A stretch of 64,000 bases of DNA from Crossaster papposus (GCA_037893245.1 JBAIAA010000008.1:2150001-2214000); one strand, 5' to 3'; positions 18,958-29,444 are shown, numbered from the stretch's first letter. The notes: generated from the letters alone by a model not told the origin. Numbers and translations: made by a program.

Positions 18958-20627
18958 CCTAAATCCTGCAATCCAAACCCGAACAGGTCAATCGCAGCAA
19001 CTGATCAAGCCCTCCTGATTCTGATTATGCTACTATCGAGCAAATATTTACCTTTTCAGTGGATTTTAATCACATGAGCCGTCGTGTTTGGTTCATCTTA
19101 CTGCTATTCCTGATATCAGGGCGCGATAACTCCTTCCGCATTAGCAGAATGTTTTTCTAATCATCCATTGTTCGCTATTTACAAACAGTCACCTACTGCT
19201 AGCCAAGCATCCCACTCCGTTTGGTAGAGATGCTCTTTGTTACTGGCAACGGTCAACTGCCTGTTACCTGTCAACAGTTTTCCGGCAACCCGTATCATAT
19301 AGCAGCGAATGCTTTCCGGCTCCCACTTCATCAACTGACGATTCCCACTCATCAGTGCCATCCAACGTGTTGTATTGTAGGCCAGTATTGCACATTGCAT
19401 AAGCGCACTGTTTGCCATGAAATGATCGGTTTTGATCTGCCCGAGAGCCATCTGGTTTTTGCACTCTTCGATCCAGGTTTCGCAGGTAGCCCGCTTGCCA
19501 TACGCTTTATGGATCTCCCATGGACTCAACGACTCAGTAGTCACGTAGCAGAAGTAGTCGTACTCTGGCTTCGGGTCTAACAATTCGCACTGGGTGTTTT
19601 CTGGCTTCCCGATCTTTCTTTGCCGGACAGCCACGAAGCAACGAGCCCGGTCCCAGTCACCACAGCAGTGTTGAAACTCGCACCACTCCCACCCTGGCTG
19701 ATGCACGACAGGTTGCCAGTCTTGCGGGATTAACAGTTTGTGTAGATTCTTCAGTTTGACCTTAACCAGATAACGATGTCCTAAATCCTCCAGATAGGTC
19801 AGTAATGGTCCACCAAAGTAGCCACTATCAGCCCTGAAAAAAATCTTCATGTGGGAAGGCAGAGTAACCAGCAACTGTTTCATAAACTCTATGGAGCCAT
19901 TAGCAGTGTAGGCATCACCACTTCGTAACCAACCCTGCAGCACTTCTTTGGTTTCCGCGCAAAAGGCCAGCTGCGGGTGGTACGACAGCGCCCCTCTTTT
20001 TTTCTCGTTAAACCCTTTCTTTGCGCCTTCCGGAAAACCAAAACAGGTTTTTACCGTAGAATCGAGGTCAATGGTGACCTGTTTAAAAGCCTAAACGGTA
20101 GATGTTCCTGAGCGCAGTGCCTGTTTCCAAACACTCTCCCTCATTTCGTGGACAGCGGTTTCCAGTTCAACGACGCTGGCAAAGTGGAACAGCTTTAAAA
20201 TGCGTCCAAATTGACTGTCACAAGGAATGCGTTGAAAACGGGTGCATTCTCGGAGAACGCTATCCTGCCAGACCGTGCACACTTTCATCAGACTTTTGGC
20301 ACCTGCCAGAATGCCGGTGGTTACCATCAGAATGACATCTGACAGTTGGAAAGTGGCATTAGAGCCTCGTTGAATATTAATCCGTTTGTCCAGTAGGTCG
20401 GCCAGCCCCATCCGGTTCAGGAAGCGAAACACAGGGATAAGTCCAGCCTGACTGGTAAGCGGCTTTTTAGCTTGAGTGAAATGTACCTTCCGCTGCTTCA
20501 AACGTGCTTTTGACTTGTTTTTTTTGCTCATTGAAAAAGTGATGCTTTATGAAACGAAAACATCATTTAATCTCTTTATTCACTGGTGATTGCAACTTTT
20601 ATTTCGATATTATTTGCAGGATTTAGG
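18958..20627 (-). mobile_element. IS1380-family element, copy 2
   Basis: Ends CCTAAATCCTGCAA and TTGCAGGATTTAGG, flanked by TGACA on both sides (18953-18957 and 20628-20632). It lies in the signal-peptide codons of the F-box-like gene. It is diverged by scattered substitutions from copy 1 and is identical, over the 163 bp visible, to the fragment at the right edge of the window. Confidence 0.9.
19179..20531 (-). pseudogene. IS1380 transposase, copy 2, with an in-frame TAG
   Basis: Same protein as copy 1, but codon TAT (Tyr in STIYARKQ) has become TAG at about 20090-20092, leaving a 146-residue N-terminal piece and a C-terminal piece that is open to the normal end. The rest of the frame is preserved, including RADSGYFGG. 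This is a single-base inactivation. Confidence 0.9.
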
Positions 20628-20745
20628 TGACAAACAAAAAACGAAGCATATGATGCTATCTTCCAACATAGAAATTTGTTTAAAGCGTAGCCCAACCCCC
20701 TACAAAAGGGGTCAAGAAATACATCTCTGGACAATGTCTTTGGAT

Positions 20746-20983
20746 CAGGGCTTACGCATCAATGGTTACTGTAAAATCTTAATTTCTAGTGGATTTACCT
20801 AGATATTGATCTGTATTCGTGATTATTATGCACTCTTAACCTTTTTTGAATGACAGTGGCTGTATATTACGGAGGGTTTACATCGAAAAAAAATTGATCA
20901 ATTATTTGGGGTATATGAAAGTCTCTTCTGACACAGGAGCTACATAAGATAAACCATAGTTCCAATATGATGCGTAAGCCCTG
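20746..20983. mobile_element. 238-bp MITE-like non-autonomous element
   Basis: Perfect 16-bp inverted ends CAGGGCTTACGCATCA and TGATGCGTAAGCCCTG, with weaker inverted pairing further in (ATGGTT / AACCAT and ATCTTA / TAAGAT). It is flanked by a perfect 10-bp direct repeat GTCTTTGGAT (20736-20745 and 20984-20993). It has no coding capacity. The 10-bp duplication points to mobilisation by an IS4-type transposase. The core CTTACGCAT is shared with the IS701-like ends, but the duplication length differs (10 versus 5 bp). Confidence 0.85.
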
Positions 20984-20993
20984 GTCTTTGGAT

Positions 20994-21086
20994 AGAAGTT
21001 CTCATGTTTCCTATGACCTGGCAGACAAACATTTACCTTTAATGCCCCAGAATTTATTCCGAGGCAGTTGCTCAAAAAGATATGAG
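20994..21086. other. Non-coding stretch after argF
   Basis: Short region between the MITE-like element and the argF stop. No convincing hairpin terminator or gene is seen, nor in the part between the F-box gene start and the MITE (20650-20735). Confidence 0.4.
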
Positions 21087-22088
21087 CTAATCCCCCAGCG
21101 TCGCCACCATTACTGCTTTAATGGTATGCATTCGGTTCTCTGCCTCATCAAATACAATAGAATGCTTTGATTCAAACACTTCTTCTGTGACTTCTAATCC
21201 GTTCATCCCATACTTTTCAGATATTTCTTTGCCAACTTGCGTTTCATCATTATGAAAGGCGGGCAAGCAGTGCATAAACTTCACAGCGGGGTTGCCGGTT
21301 TTCTTTATCATTGCCGTATTCACCTGATAAGGTTTCATGACTGCCACACGCTCATCCCAGGCTTCAGCACTTTCTCCCATAGAGACCCAGACATCGGTGT
21401 AGAGAAAATCAACGCCCTTCACACCCTCATCAACCTGCTCTGTCAGGGTAATGGTTGCCCCGGTTTCTTCGGCAATATCCAGACACTGTTTGACCAACTC
21501 TTCGGCGGGCCAGAACGCTGTTGGCCCCACCAGCCGAATATCCATCCCCATTAATGCGGCCCCTGCCAGCAGGGAATTTCCCATATTGTTTCGTGCATCA
21601 CCCAGATAAGCCAGAGACAGCTGATCGAGTGAACGCCCCTGCCCATGTTCCAGCATGGTCATAAAGTCAGCGAGAATCTGAGTAGGGTGCCACTCATCGG
21701 TTAAACCGTTCCACACCGGCACACCTGAGAACTCACCCAGCTCTTCCACCGCTTTTTGTGAGAAACCCCGAAATTCAATACCATCGTACATTCTTCCCAA
21801 CACGCGGGCCGTGTCTTTAACGGTTTCTTTAACCCCCATTTGCGAACCACTGCTGATATACGTGACATTAGCGCCCTGATCAAAGGCGGCCACTTCAAAA
21901 GCACAGCGGGTGCGTGTCGAGGCTTTCTCAAAAATCAGGGCAATGTTTTTGTTTTTAAGACGCTGGGTTTCATAATCATTAATTTTCGCTTTTTTCAGTT
22001 CCATTGCCATGTCGATAACATACGAAATTTCACGGGGACTGAAATCAAAAAGCCTTAAAAAGTTACGATTGCGAAGATTAAACGCCAT
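21087..22088 (-). CDS. argF: Ornithine carbamoyltransferase
   Basis: A 333-residue enzyme converting ornithine and carbamoyl phosphate to citrulline in arginine synthesis. Carbamoyl-phosphate binding motif [12 protein letters not shown], the HPTQ motif, [10 protein letters not shown] and the ornithine-site HCLPAFH are all present. Length is normal for the anabolic/ArgI type; a catabolic ArcB role cannot be excluded from sequence, but no arcA or arcC lies nearby. No clear arginine-repressor box was recognised upstream. Confidence 0.93.
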   Translation of the reverse strand: MAFNLRNRNFLRLFDFSPREISYVIDMAMELKKAKINDYETQRLKNKNIALIFEKASTRTRCAFEVAAFDQGANVTYISSGSQMGVKETVKDTARVLGRMYDGIEFRGFSQKAVEELGEFSGVPVWNGLTDEWHPTQILADFMTMLEHGQGRSLDQLSLAYLGDARNNMGNSLLAGAALMGMDIRLVGPTAFWPAEELVKQCLDIAEETGATITLTEQVDEGVKGVDFLYTDVWVSMGESAEAWDERVAVMKPYQVNTAMIKKTGNPAVKFMHCLPAFHNDETQVGKEISEKYGMNGLEVTEEVFESKHSIVFDEAENRMHTIKAVMVATLGD

Positions 22089-22335
22089 GACACCTACCTC
22101 ATCCCAATGTTTTAAAACTTATTAAAGTGGAGCACGCCACGCTGAACAATAACACGTGTATGCAACTCTGCAAGCAAATCGCCCGCTTTCAGGCCTCAAT
22201 AAGCGTAGCGTTGCTTCTCTCTTGTTTGACACAGACCTTTTTCTTTGTCAGTAATGCTGGCAATCTGGTTAGAGCCTTTCTCTTCCTGGCAAGGTATAAA
22301 TAGTGAACACAATGACAATGACAGGGAGTTAGGCC

Positions 22336-22803
22336 ATGAAAGGACACACGGATATGCTGCAAAAGACCGCTCAGCTCATGCAACAGTTGAGTCTGGCAGA
22401 GAAAAATCGCCAGCAGGCTAACACCTTGATCAATGAGTCTATAGACGTTAGTCGTAGAGACGATGATCACATCGAGCGGTTTTGTCATACCATCGCTGTG
22501 GGTGTGAGCTCACCGTTCCCACGCTCTCAACAACAATTAACCTGTGCCGTCATGGGTATTAAAAATGCGCTGAAAAAGATCAGTCTTGTTGAGCTTTTGG
22601 AGAGAAATCCTCGCGTTAAAAACACGCCTTCAGCAAGCTTGCGAGCATAAATCAAGCCTATTGAAGCGTTGGATAAGCTTCTGTCACAACCGCTGTTTCA
22701 ACAAGCTTTACCGAACCTGTGGCAAGCGGCGCGTTATATGCATGAGAGGGATCAACAGGATGTGTTTACTATTTTGAGTATAAAGTTACAGTCCTATCAT
22801 TAA
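22336..22803 (+). pseudogene. Small helical protein of unknown function, interrupted by TAA
   Basis: The frame opens at ATG 22336 (MKGHTDMLQKTAQLMQQLSL), after an AGGGAG-type ribosome site, and meets TAA at 22648-22650. It then continues in the same frame for 50 more codons (IKPIEALDKLLSQPLFQQAL...) to TAA 22801-22803. A CAA-to-TAA change would explain the break. The end overlaps the convergent ynjD gene by 18 bp. The protein is predicted helical; the family is not recognised. Confidence 0.5.
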
Positions 22804-23409
22804 GGATTGATCAGGCACATCAGCCAGATCATGCGTCACCATGACCGCCGGTATCCCCTTACGCTGGATCTGATCAAACACAAATCGGCGGAATTCTGCT
22901 TTTAATGCCTGATCCAGCTTTGAAAAGGGCTCATCCAACAACAATGCTTTAGGTTCTGATAACAACGTTCGCATCAAACTCACCCGTGCCCGTTGCCCAC
23001 CCGATAACGTGGCTGGGTGGCGGTGCTCAATCCCCCTCAAACCACAATCATCCAGTGCCTGCAGCACCGATTCATTGCGTGCTTTTCGTCGAATGCTTTT
23101 TGGCAACCCAAATGCCAGATTTTCGCCGACTGTCATGTGAGGAAATAATAAATGATCCTGAAATTGTATGCCGATGTGACGTTTATGAGAGGGCTGATCC
23201 GTAACATTCACACCGTCGAGTACCACATGACCAGCAGAGTCGAATGCCGTATCCAGTGTACCGGTGATGAAGCTGAGCAGAGAGGATTTTCCAGAGCCGC
23301 TACGTCCCATAAGACTGAGAACACGACCAGCCTCTACTGTAAAGCTCATTGCGTGTAAAAGTGCCTTTCCCTCAATACGCAGTGTCACCTCTTTTATCGC
23401 GAGTGTCAT
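22786..23409 (-). CDS. ynjD: ABC transporter ATP-binding protein, YnjD type
   Basis: A 207-residue ATPase with Walker A GRSGSGKSS, signature LSGGQRARVS, Walker B ALLLDEPFSKLD and H-loop VTHD. The start ATG at 23409 overlaps the ynjC stop (ATGA arrangement), indicating translational coupling. The gene order B-C-D matches the E. coli ynjBCD transporter, whose substrate is uncertain. This subunit is intact although both partners are broken. Confidence 0.88.
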   Translation of the reverse strand: MTLAIKEVTLRIEGKALLHAMSFTVEAGRVLSLMGRSGSGKSSLLSFITGTLDTAFDSAGHVVLDGVNVTDQPSHKRHIGIQFQDHLLFPHMTVGENLAFGLPKSIRRKARNESVLQALDDCGLRGIEHRHPATLSGGQRARVSLMRTLLSEPKALLLDEPFSKLDQALKAEFRRFVFDQIQRKGIPAVMVTHDLADVPDQSLMIGL

Positions 23410-25013
23410 TCCGTTAGCCTTTTTCTCAATGACAGTAATGACCATGTTGCAGATAGCATTGCCAAACCATACACCATCATGGGTAAAAGCATTTGTACCA
23501 GCCCATACACGCCCATAAAGCGCCGATTACCTCCGGTAGCCAGACTGACTGCTTCTGTCGTTATCGTTGATAACCGCCCGGCACCGGCAAACAATGTGGG
23601 TAAATACTGCGATATACTCACAGCAAACCCAAGTGCAAAACTGGTAACCAAAGGTCGCCATAACAACGGTAATTTAATGGCACAAAACGTTTTAAACCGT
23701 GAGTGTGATAACAATACACCTTGCATACTGTGCCTCTGGTCATAGTGTCGCCAGGGGCCAGACAGGCTTAAGTAGCAATACGGCAACACAAACAAAATAT
23801 GCAATGCAATAACCGCTATCAGATGACCATCCATTCTCACTGTTAACAACAGCATCTGGATACCCAACAGAAAGCTGAGTTGAGGTAAGAGCATAGGGAT
23901 GTACATCAGTCGCTCTATCCAAGAATGTATACGTTTGGACTGTTTATTCGTCAGTTCCAGTAATACCACCGCCATTGCAATCGACAGCAATGCTGATAAG
24001 CCCCCAATCACCAATGCGTAATACAAGGGCTCACTGAGTGATGGCAATGCTTTTTGCCAACTCAGCAGGCTTAAATCCCCCGGCCACAATGAGGGAAAAC
24101 GCCACCGCCAGACAAAAGACCAGATAACCAGCGCCGTACAAGCGCCGGTAATCATGACCAGCAGACACCGCCATAGTGCCTTTGAAATCTGTACCCAATG
24201 TTGCTCTTGATGGCCCCGGTAACCCGATGAAAGCCAACGCCTACCCAAAAAGGTCAATAAACGTTCACTGATTTTCAACAAACCAATGGCTACGATCACG
24301 AGCGCTGCCAATAGTATGCCCCCTGCCGAAGCCAATAACTGCAACGTCACATCGGCATCCCTAAGCCATTCTAATAGCTGTACAGAAAACACCGGAGGGC
24401 TCATTGGGCCCATAATCTGAGCAATGTCCACCACAGACAGAGAAAAGGCTAATACGGTATATACCGGTAAACGCACCATTGGGTATAACCTGGGCCACAG
24501 TAATTTCACCCATACCATCCAGGGCGTATACCCCAGACTTTGCCCAACAGCTAAAGAGGCTTTTACCGGTAGACGCTCGATAGCACCCATCATCATAAAC
24601 ACCAGAAAAGGCGTTTCTTTCAGAATAAGCACAGCGATGAGACTCAACCCTAAAGGATCCTGAACCGTTTGCCAGTCAGGCGGGTACTGCCAACCTGCCA
24701 AAGGTGCCAACAGTCGGCCTATCATCCCACTGGGAATAATCAGAAATGAAAAGCCAAAAGCCAGTGCCACATGAGGAACTGCCAGAATCGGCGATAACCA
24801 TTGGGTAAGCCTCCCCCACTGTCGACTCCCCCATAATGAACTGACAACAGTCAGTGCCAACAACAGTGAGAGCAACGTTGATACCATAGCGACCCATAGC
24901 GACAGCCCGAGCATGCCCCATAGATCATTGGTATCAAACAACTGCCGCCAAATATCCAGACTAAATGCGTTATACCCCAAGGCTGGAAAGTAGCCAAAGG
25001 CCATCATCCCTAC

Positions 25014-26130
25014 TAGAACTTACGCATTGACAGACATCCAAAAAAATTGCTAGATCAGCAAAAAAACAGTGGATGTCGTCGTGCGTAGAAAAATAACAAA
25101 ACCAACAACAGCCAAGTGCGACCTCCCGAAGTATACGGGGTTTCTACTCTGTGAACCCAAATCAGCCACCTGTACCCGTCTTAGCGAATTGAGTGATATA
25201 TCGCATGACAGTGTTAACCGCTTTCTCCAACGTGAAAACTTTGCTCCTGAAGATCTTTTTCTAGAAGCGTCAGCAAGGCTTATTCTTGAAGGTGGGACGC
25301 TATCGGTTGATGATACGGTGCTGGATAAACCTTATACCCATTACACGGCTTTAGTCGGTCATTACTACTCAGGAAAGCACCACAAAACCGTCAAGGGTAT
25401 TAATCTCATCACGCTTTATTACACGGACATCAAAGGCTACAACTTGCCCGTTAATTTCCGTATTTACAATCCAGCCGATGGCAAAACTAAAAATGACTAC
25501 TTTGTCGATATGCTGAAAGAAGTACTGGCATGGGGACTCGAACCTGCATGTGTTACCGGTGACTCTTGGTATAGCAGTATTGGAAACCTCAAAGCTGTGA
25601 AAAACAATGGTTTGGGTTTTATGTTCGCTGTTAAAAGCAACCGTACTGTCTCTGTGCAAAAGGGTAACTACCAACAGGTGCAGAGCCTGGAGATTCCCGA
25701 AGAAGGAAAAACTGTATGGCTACGTAACTTTGGTCATGTACGACTCTACCGGACGCGACTCAAAAACGAGCTGCGCCATTACGTTGTTTACACTCCTCAT
25801 GTCGGAGCAGATCTATCTCCACGATCTGATTTTGATCAGCTGCACCAACATCATTGGGCGATCGAAGAGTATCACCGGGCATTAAAGCAACTCTGCAACA
25901 TCGAGCGTTTTCAGGTGAGAGGGGAGCGACAGGTCCGGAATCATATTTTTGCGGCTATCTTTGGCTATACCTGTCTTCAGGCGATGAAAGTATCAGGGTC
26001 ACTCAGAAGCGTCTATAGCGTCAGGAAAGACGCCCTCAAAGAAGCTACCTGGGATTTCATAAAAAGCTTCTCCGAGGGGAAGGAATGGTTGAGGCCATTT
26101 TTTGCCGGACCTGTCAATGCGTAAGTTCTA
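25014..26130 (+). mobile_element. IS701-like element, copy 2, inside ynjC
   Basis: Same 1117 bp and 20-bp ends as copy 1. Direct repeats CCTAC flank it (25009-25013 and 26131-26135). Orientation is opposite to the host gene. Confidence 0.92.
25069..26124 (+). CDS. IS701-like transposase, copy 2
   Basis: A 351-residue transposase, full length and almost identical to copies 1 and 3 (SVDDTVLDKPY, GDSWYSS, HWAIEEYH). The stop again lies inside the terminal inverted repeat. Likely functional. Confidence 0.87.
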   Translation: MDVVVRRKITKPTTAKCDLPKYTGFLLCEPKSATCTRLSELSDISHDSVNRFLQRENFAPEDLFLEASARLILEGGTLSVDDTVLDKPYTHYTALVGHYYSGKHHKTVKGINLITLYYTDIKGYNLPVNFRIYNPADGKTKNDYFVDMLKEVLAWGLEPACVTGDSWYSSIGNLKAVKNNGLGFMFAVKSNRTVSVQKGNYQQVQSLEIPEEGKTVWLRNFGHVRLYRTRLKNELRHYVVYTPHVGADLSPRSDFDQLHQHHWAIEEYHRALKQLCNIERFQVRGERQVRNHIFAAIFGYTCLQAMKVSGSLRSVYSVRKDALKEATWDFIKSFSEGKEWLRPFFAGPVNA

Positions 26131-26225
26131 CCTACATAAGCAACACCTGCCACTATTGGCAGGAAAAACACACCTAACAGGGCTATTAACAATAGGGTAG
26201 ACAACCGGTAAGAACGTGACGTCAC

Positions 26226-27470
26226 TTACTGATACCGTTGCTTCCAGGCTTGCTCCATCGCAGCCACCCATGACACATGGGGCTCTGGTAATGCTGTACC
26301 CAATTGTGCTGCTGTTAACGTTGCTGCCCCTTGGGGTAATTGCTCAAAACGCTGACGATCTTTCTCAGGTAGAGTATGCATCGACAAGATGGTTGGATCA
26401 CCCCACACGGTAGGGTCTGCCTTTCTTGCCTGCGCTTCAGGTGACATTAAAAAGTTAATCGCAACTTTAGCGGCCGCCTTAGCTGAGCTGTTATAAGGAA
26501 TCGCTAAAAAGTGCGTGTTGCCTAATGTGCCTTTGTCATGCACATAAGTTCTTACTGATGGTGCCAACTCACCATTATCAATGGCCGCACTGGCATACAA
26601 AGGGTTAAACGTCATAGATAGCATAATTTCACCGTCATCCAATAAAGGCCTCAGTGATAGGTTGTTCTGGGGAAATAGCTTTCCTTTTCGCCATAGAAAC
26701 GGGTGCAACTTATCCAGATAACGCCATAAGGGTTCGGTGACTACTTCAAAACGAGCCGTCTCTACCGGTTTTTGTAAAACCGTCGAATCATTGACAAGCT
26801 CAGTCAACAGTTGCTTAAGAAATGTTGTGCCAATAAAGTCGGGCAGAGAAGGGTATGTCACCCGTCCTGGGTGTTTTTTAGCAAATGCCAACAGTTCGCT
26901 GGCGTTTTTTGGTGGGGAAGGTATACGTTCGCTATCATAGATAAACACTCATTGTGCCATTCCCCACGGTGCTTCCAGACCTTCCGTCGGCTCTCCAAAA
27001 TCCAGCGCCGTCGTCGGCTTATCGGCTTTATCAATATACTGCATAGAAGGCAGCTCATGGGTAAAGGGGCCATAGAGCAGGTTATGGTGTTTCATCGCTC
27101 GAAAGTTTTCACCGTTTATCCACATCAGGTCCACCGAGCCGTCCTTATTACGGCCAACACTTTTTTCAGAAAGCAGCCGGCTGGTCACCGTAGAAATATC
27201 GTCCACTTTCACCAGCTTTAGCTCTATGCCATACCGTAGCTTCAACTCACTACCGGCCCAACGAATATAACGATTGATCCGTTCGTCACCGCCCCATGCA
27301 TTAAAATAGACCGTTTGACCTTCGGCTTCTTTTTGAACGGCCTCCCAGGCAGATAACCCCCCTTGCCCCTGTATAAACGCTGCACTTACTCCGGCACTGA
27401 CAGTGACTAATACACCCTGCAGCATCACAGGTACCCATCGTTTTAACCAATACCCTCCTCGTTTTGCCAT
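26226..27470 (-). pseudogene. ynjB: ABC transporter substrate-binding protein, YnjB type, with in-frame TGA
   Basis: Two collinear pieces in one frame: 27470-26952 (signal peptide region WVPVMLQGVLVTVSAGVSA, then FNAWGGDERINRYIRW) and 26948-26226 (FIYDSERIPSPPKNASELL to the end). A TGA at 26951-26949 separates WGMAQ from VFIYDSERI; a single-base change from TGG or another sense codon would explain it. The ATG is preceded by GGGGGAGGA. Combined length about 413 codons, near the family norm. Readthrough is possible but unsupported. Confidence 0.82.
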
Positions 27471-27754
27471 GCTTATATATCCTCCCCCTTATTGTGGTGC
27501 AGAAGGCTCATTGAATAGAGGCTGTTTGTCAACATCCTGTGAAATTTGTACAACGTTATATTTATGCGAATGCGATCTTAATGCGCTTAATACGTTTGAC
27601 GCGTTCAATGATTCAAAATCCGTTTTCTACAATATTTCTTTGTCTTTATGCTCTGCTGGTATTATAGAAAATGGCTTTACTTGCCATTAAGATGAAATGC
27701 TTATTAGCCTCCCAACCCTGAGCCGTCACACGATGAATGAACCGTTAGATAGTA
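27471..27754. other. Region upstream of ynjB
   Basis: Contains the strong ribosome site of ynjB and presumably its promoter. A 3-way mix of short frames is seen but none is convincing. It is cut at 27755 by an IS1380 end. Confidence 0.4.
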
Positions 27755-27797
27755 CCTAAATCCTGCAAATAATATCGAAATAAAAGTTGCAATCACC
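27755..27797. mobile_element. IS1380 terminal remnant
   Basis: Forty-three bases from CCTAAATCCTGCAAATAATA onward match, in inverse orientation, the right end of IS1380 copy 2 (20585-20627). The rest of that IS is absent and an IS5 copy begins at the next base, so a deletion or recombination joined them. Confidence 0.85.
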
Positions 27798-28899
27798 GGC
27801 GTTGTTGAATAAATCACCGGATAGCCCTGATTGACGATAAGTGGCTAAGGTTCGTATCCTAATGTCCTTTTTTTGCAGACATCATCTCGCTATGCCTTAC
27901 AAACACAACGAAGCTCGTCGCCATAAGATCAAAAAATCGACTTATAAAGTGACGAATTGGTCTGATTATAATAACGCACTGCGAAAAAGAGGTGATATTA
28001 CCGTCTGGTTTACGGATGAAGCTATCACTATCTGGACGCCAGCGCCCATCCAAAAACGAGGTGCGCCGACACAATACTCGGATCTGGCGATTGAGACCTG
28101 CCTTATGCTCAGGCAGGTTTTTAGCTTACCGCTAAGGCAGACTGAAGGTTTTGCTAGATCTCTGGTTAAGCTCATGGGGTTACAGCTTAAAGTCCCTGAT
28201 TACAGCACTCTCAGTAAGCGAAGCATCAATTTATCATTGCAAAAGCTCATCGATACCTGTGAGCCTGGTTCTCACTTTCTGGTAGATAGCACAGGATTGA
28301 AGGTTTATGGCAAGGATGAATGGAATCAGGAAAAACACGGTACGAAGCCTAAACGTACTTGGCGAAAACTGCATTTAGCCATCGATGAAAATCATCATGT
28401 CGTTGCAAGTGACCTTACCGGAAAAGAGATAGGTGATACTTCAGTTTTGCCTAATCTGCTGGATCAAGTTGATGGATTTGAGGTTTTCATGGCCGATGGA
28501 GCCTATGATAGCGACAAGGTTTATCAGCAAATTAAACAGAAGCAAGCTGCTGCTAAAATCGTGATTCCACCACCTAAAAATGCTGTGCCTGACAGTAGTC
28601 AGCACAATACACGAAACGAGGCAGTAGCCCTCATAAAAGAGCGAGGTCGCATGGCGTGGCAAGGGCTAACCGGATACGGCCTGAGAGCCTTGGTTGAATT
28701 GGCTATGCTTCGCTATAAAACCATTATCGGCTCAAAGATGAAAGCACGTGAACTACCTCAGCAAAAAACGGAGGCAGAGGTTTCCGTTCGCGTGTTGAAC
28801 AGGATGACCGGTTTAGGGATGCCGATATCAGTTAAAGCTAGCTGAAAAAGGCCTGGATACAGGCTCGATCAGGCTGAGCTTTATTTATGCAACAACGCC
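27798..28899 (+). mobile_element. IS5/IS903-type element, copy A
   Basis: A 1102-bp element with ends GGCGTTGTTGAATAAAT and (T/G)CAACAACGCC. The right end has ATGCAAC where most copies have ATTCAAC. Its flanks share no 9-bp repeat, unlike copy E, pointing to later rearrangement. The left flank is an IS1380 remnant and the right flank is the CBU_0592-type gene. Confidence 0.9.
27841..28845 (+). CDS. IS5-family transposase, copy A
   Basis: A 334-codon frame. The likelier start is the ATG at 27892 (MPYKHNEARRHKIKKS), since the first 17 codons look like element leader. DDE segments are HFLVDSTGLKVYGKDEW, FMADGAYDSDKVYQQI and RNEAVALIKERGRMAWQ. Alleles here are DEAIT, TKPKRT and DENHH. Intact. 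Confidence 0.9.
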   Translation: MAKVRILMSFFCRHHLAMPYKHNEARRHKIKKSTYKVTNWSDYNNALRKRGDITVWFTDEAITIWTPAPIQKRGAPTQYSDLAIETCLMLRQVFSLPLRQTEGFARSLVKLMGLQLKVPDYSTLSKRSINLSLQKLIDTCEPGSHFLVDSTGLKVYGKDEWNQEKHGTKPKRTWRKLHLAIDENHHVVASDLTGKEIGDTSVLPNLLDQVDGFEVFMADGAYDSDKVYQQIKQKQAAAKIVIPPPKNAVPDSSQHNTRNEAVALIKERGRMAWQGLTGYGLRALVELAMLRYKTIIGSKMKARELPQQKTEAEVSVRVLNRMTGLGMPISVKAS

Positions 28900-29208
28900 C
28901 ATTGTCATACGCTTTATACCACCTTTGCTCATTGAGTAGTGACGATTCGTTGTTTTTGCTTTTCGGCCAACATATTTATAAATACCCACCAGCGATGCAG
29001 AAATCCAGAACACTTCAATAATATAGCTTGCCAGATTAAAGTTAATACACAGGCTGATTAACAGTAAAATCGCACCCGTGAGGTTCAACAAATTATACTG
29101 AATGCTCTTAGGATCCAGCTTCTCTAGCTGAATCATAAAAAAGGCCAGAACCACCAAAAATGTTCCCGACATACCCACTAGATCAGCAGCCAACGATAAG
29201 GACATCAA
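28885..29208 (-). CDS. Small CBU_0592-family membrane protein, 3' end altered by IS5
   Basis: Three membrane segments: DLVGMSGTFLVVLAFFMIQL, LLNLTGAILLLISLCINF and YIIEVFWISASLVGIYKYVG. This matches the CBU_0592 type, of unknown function. The frame runs into IS5 copy A, and its last residues (VVA and stop) come from the IS end. The membrane core is complete, so the protein may still be made. A start two codons inside (MSLSLAADLVG) is equally likely. Confidence 0.72.
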   Translation of the reverse strand: MMSLSLAADLVGMSGTFLVVLAFFMIQLEKLDPKSIQYNLLNLTGAILLLISLCINFNLASYIIEVFWISASLVGIYKYVGRKAKTTNRHYSMSKGGIKRMTMGVVA

Positions 29209-29444
29209 CTCTCCCTATTCCTTACAATAAAACAGTTGTTATACAACCCCGTCACTGGGCCATTTTTTGTGAAAATGTGCCGCGCACTTTCTACAGCAAA
29301 ACCAAAGGATACACAAGGTCTACTCTTCAGCGTATCGATTAAAAAAGTGCTGTTTGTGTATTGCTATTGGATGCCCTCAATTAGCCATGCGCCGAGTTTT
29401 TTTAAACGCTCACTGATCAACTAAAACAAATAACACTTATAGAA

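Larger units (their letters stand above)
18401..20649 (-). pseudogene. Secreted F-box-like protein, split by IS1380 and frameshifted
   Basis: The gene starts at ATG 20649-20647 (MLRFLFV) and is cut a few codons later by IS1380. Leaving out the IS and one TGACA copy gives a continuous signal peptide MLRFLFVILFAALYISQTFG. A charged helix follows, then an F-box-like block: LSDMELYELMAIFGHIP followed by MKDRLPLMAVCKLWKEAF. That matches the L-P-x-E-L...IF..LP.KD.L.L..VCK.W pattern. Near 18648-18652 a T5 run (A5 on the coding strand) breaks the frame, and an extra base would join it to a further 80 residues ending KQAAIPAK. F-boxes are eukaryotic Skp1-binding modules, so a secreted effector-like role is inferred, not shown. 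Confidence 0.6.
23406..26225 (-). pseudogene. ynjC: ABC transporter permease, YnjC type, split by the IS701-like element
   Basis: The N-terminal 30 or so codons (GTG 26225, TSRSYRLSTLLLIALLGVFF) lie right of the IS and about 535 codons lie left of it. Leaving out the IS and one CCTAC duplication restores the frame at AYVGMMAFGYFPALG. The protein has two permease domains with many membrane segments (for example WVAMVSTLLSLLLALTVVSS), as in fused YnjC-type permeases. It starts directly after the ynjB stop and ends overlapping ynjD. Inactive as found. Confidence 0.85.

Noticed and set aside
20967..21170. 67-codon frame across the MITE end and argF 3' end
   Set aside because: It lies across a mobile-element end and antisense to argF; a shadow frame.
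27403..27690. Rightward 95-codon frame upstream of ynjB
   Set aside because: Its first part is antisense to ynjB and the rest has biased, low-information composition; no ribosome site.
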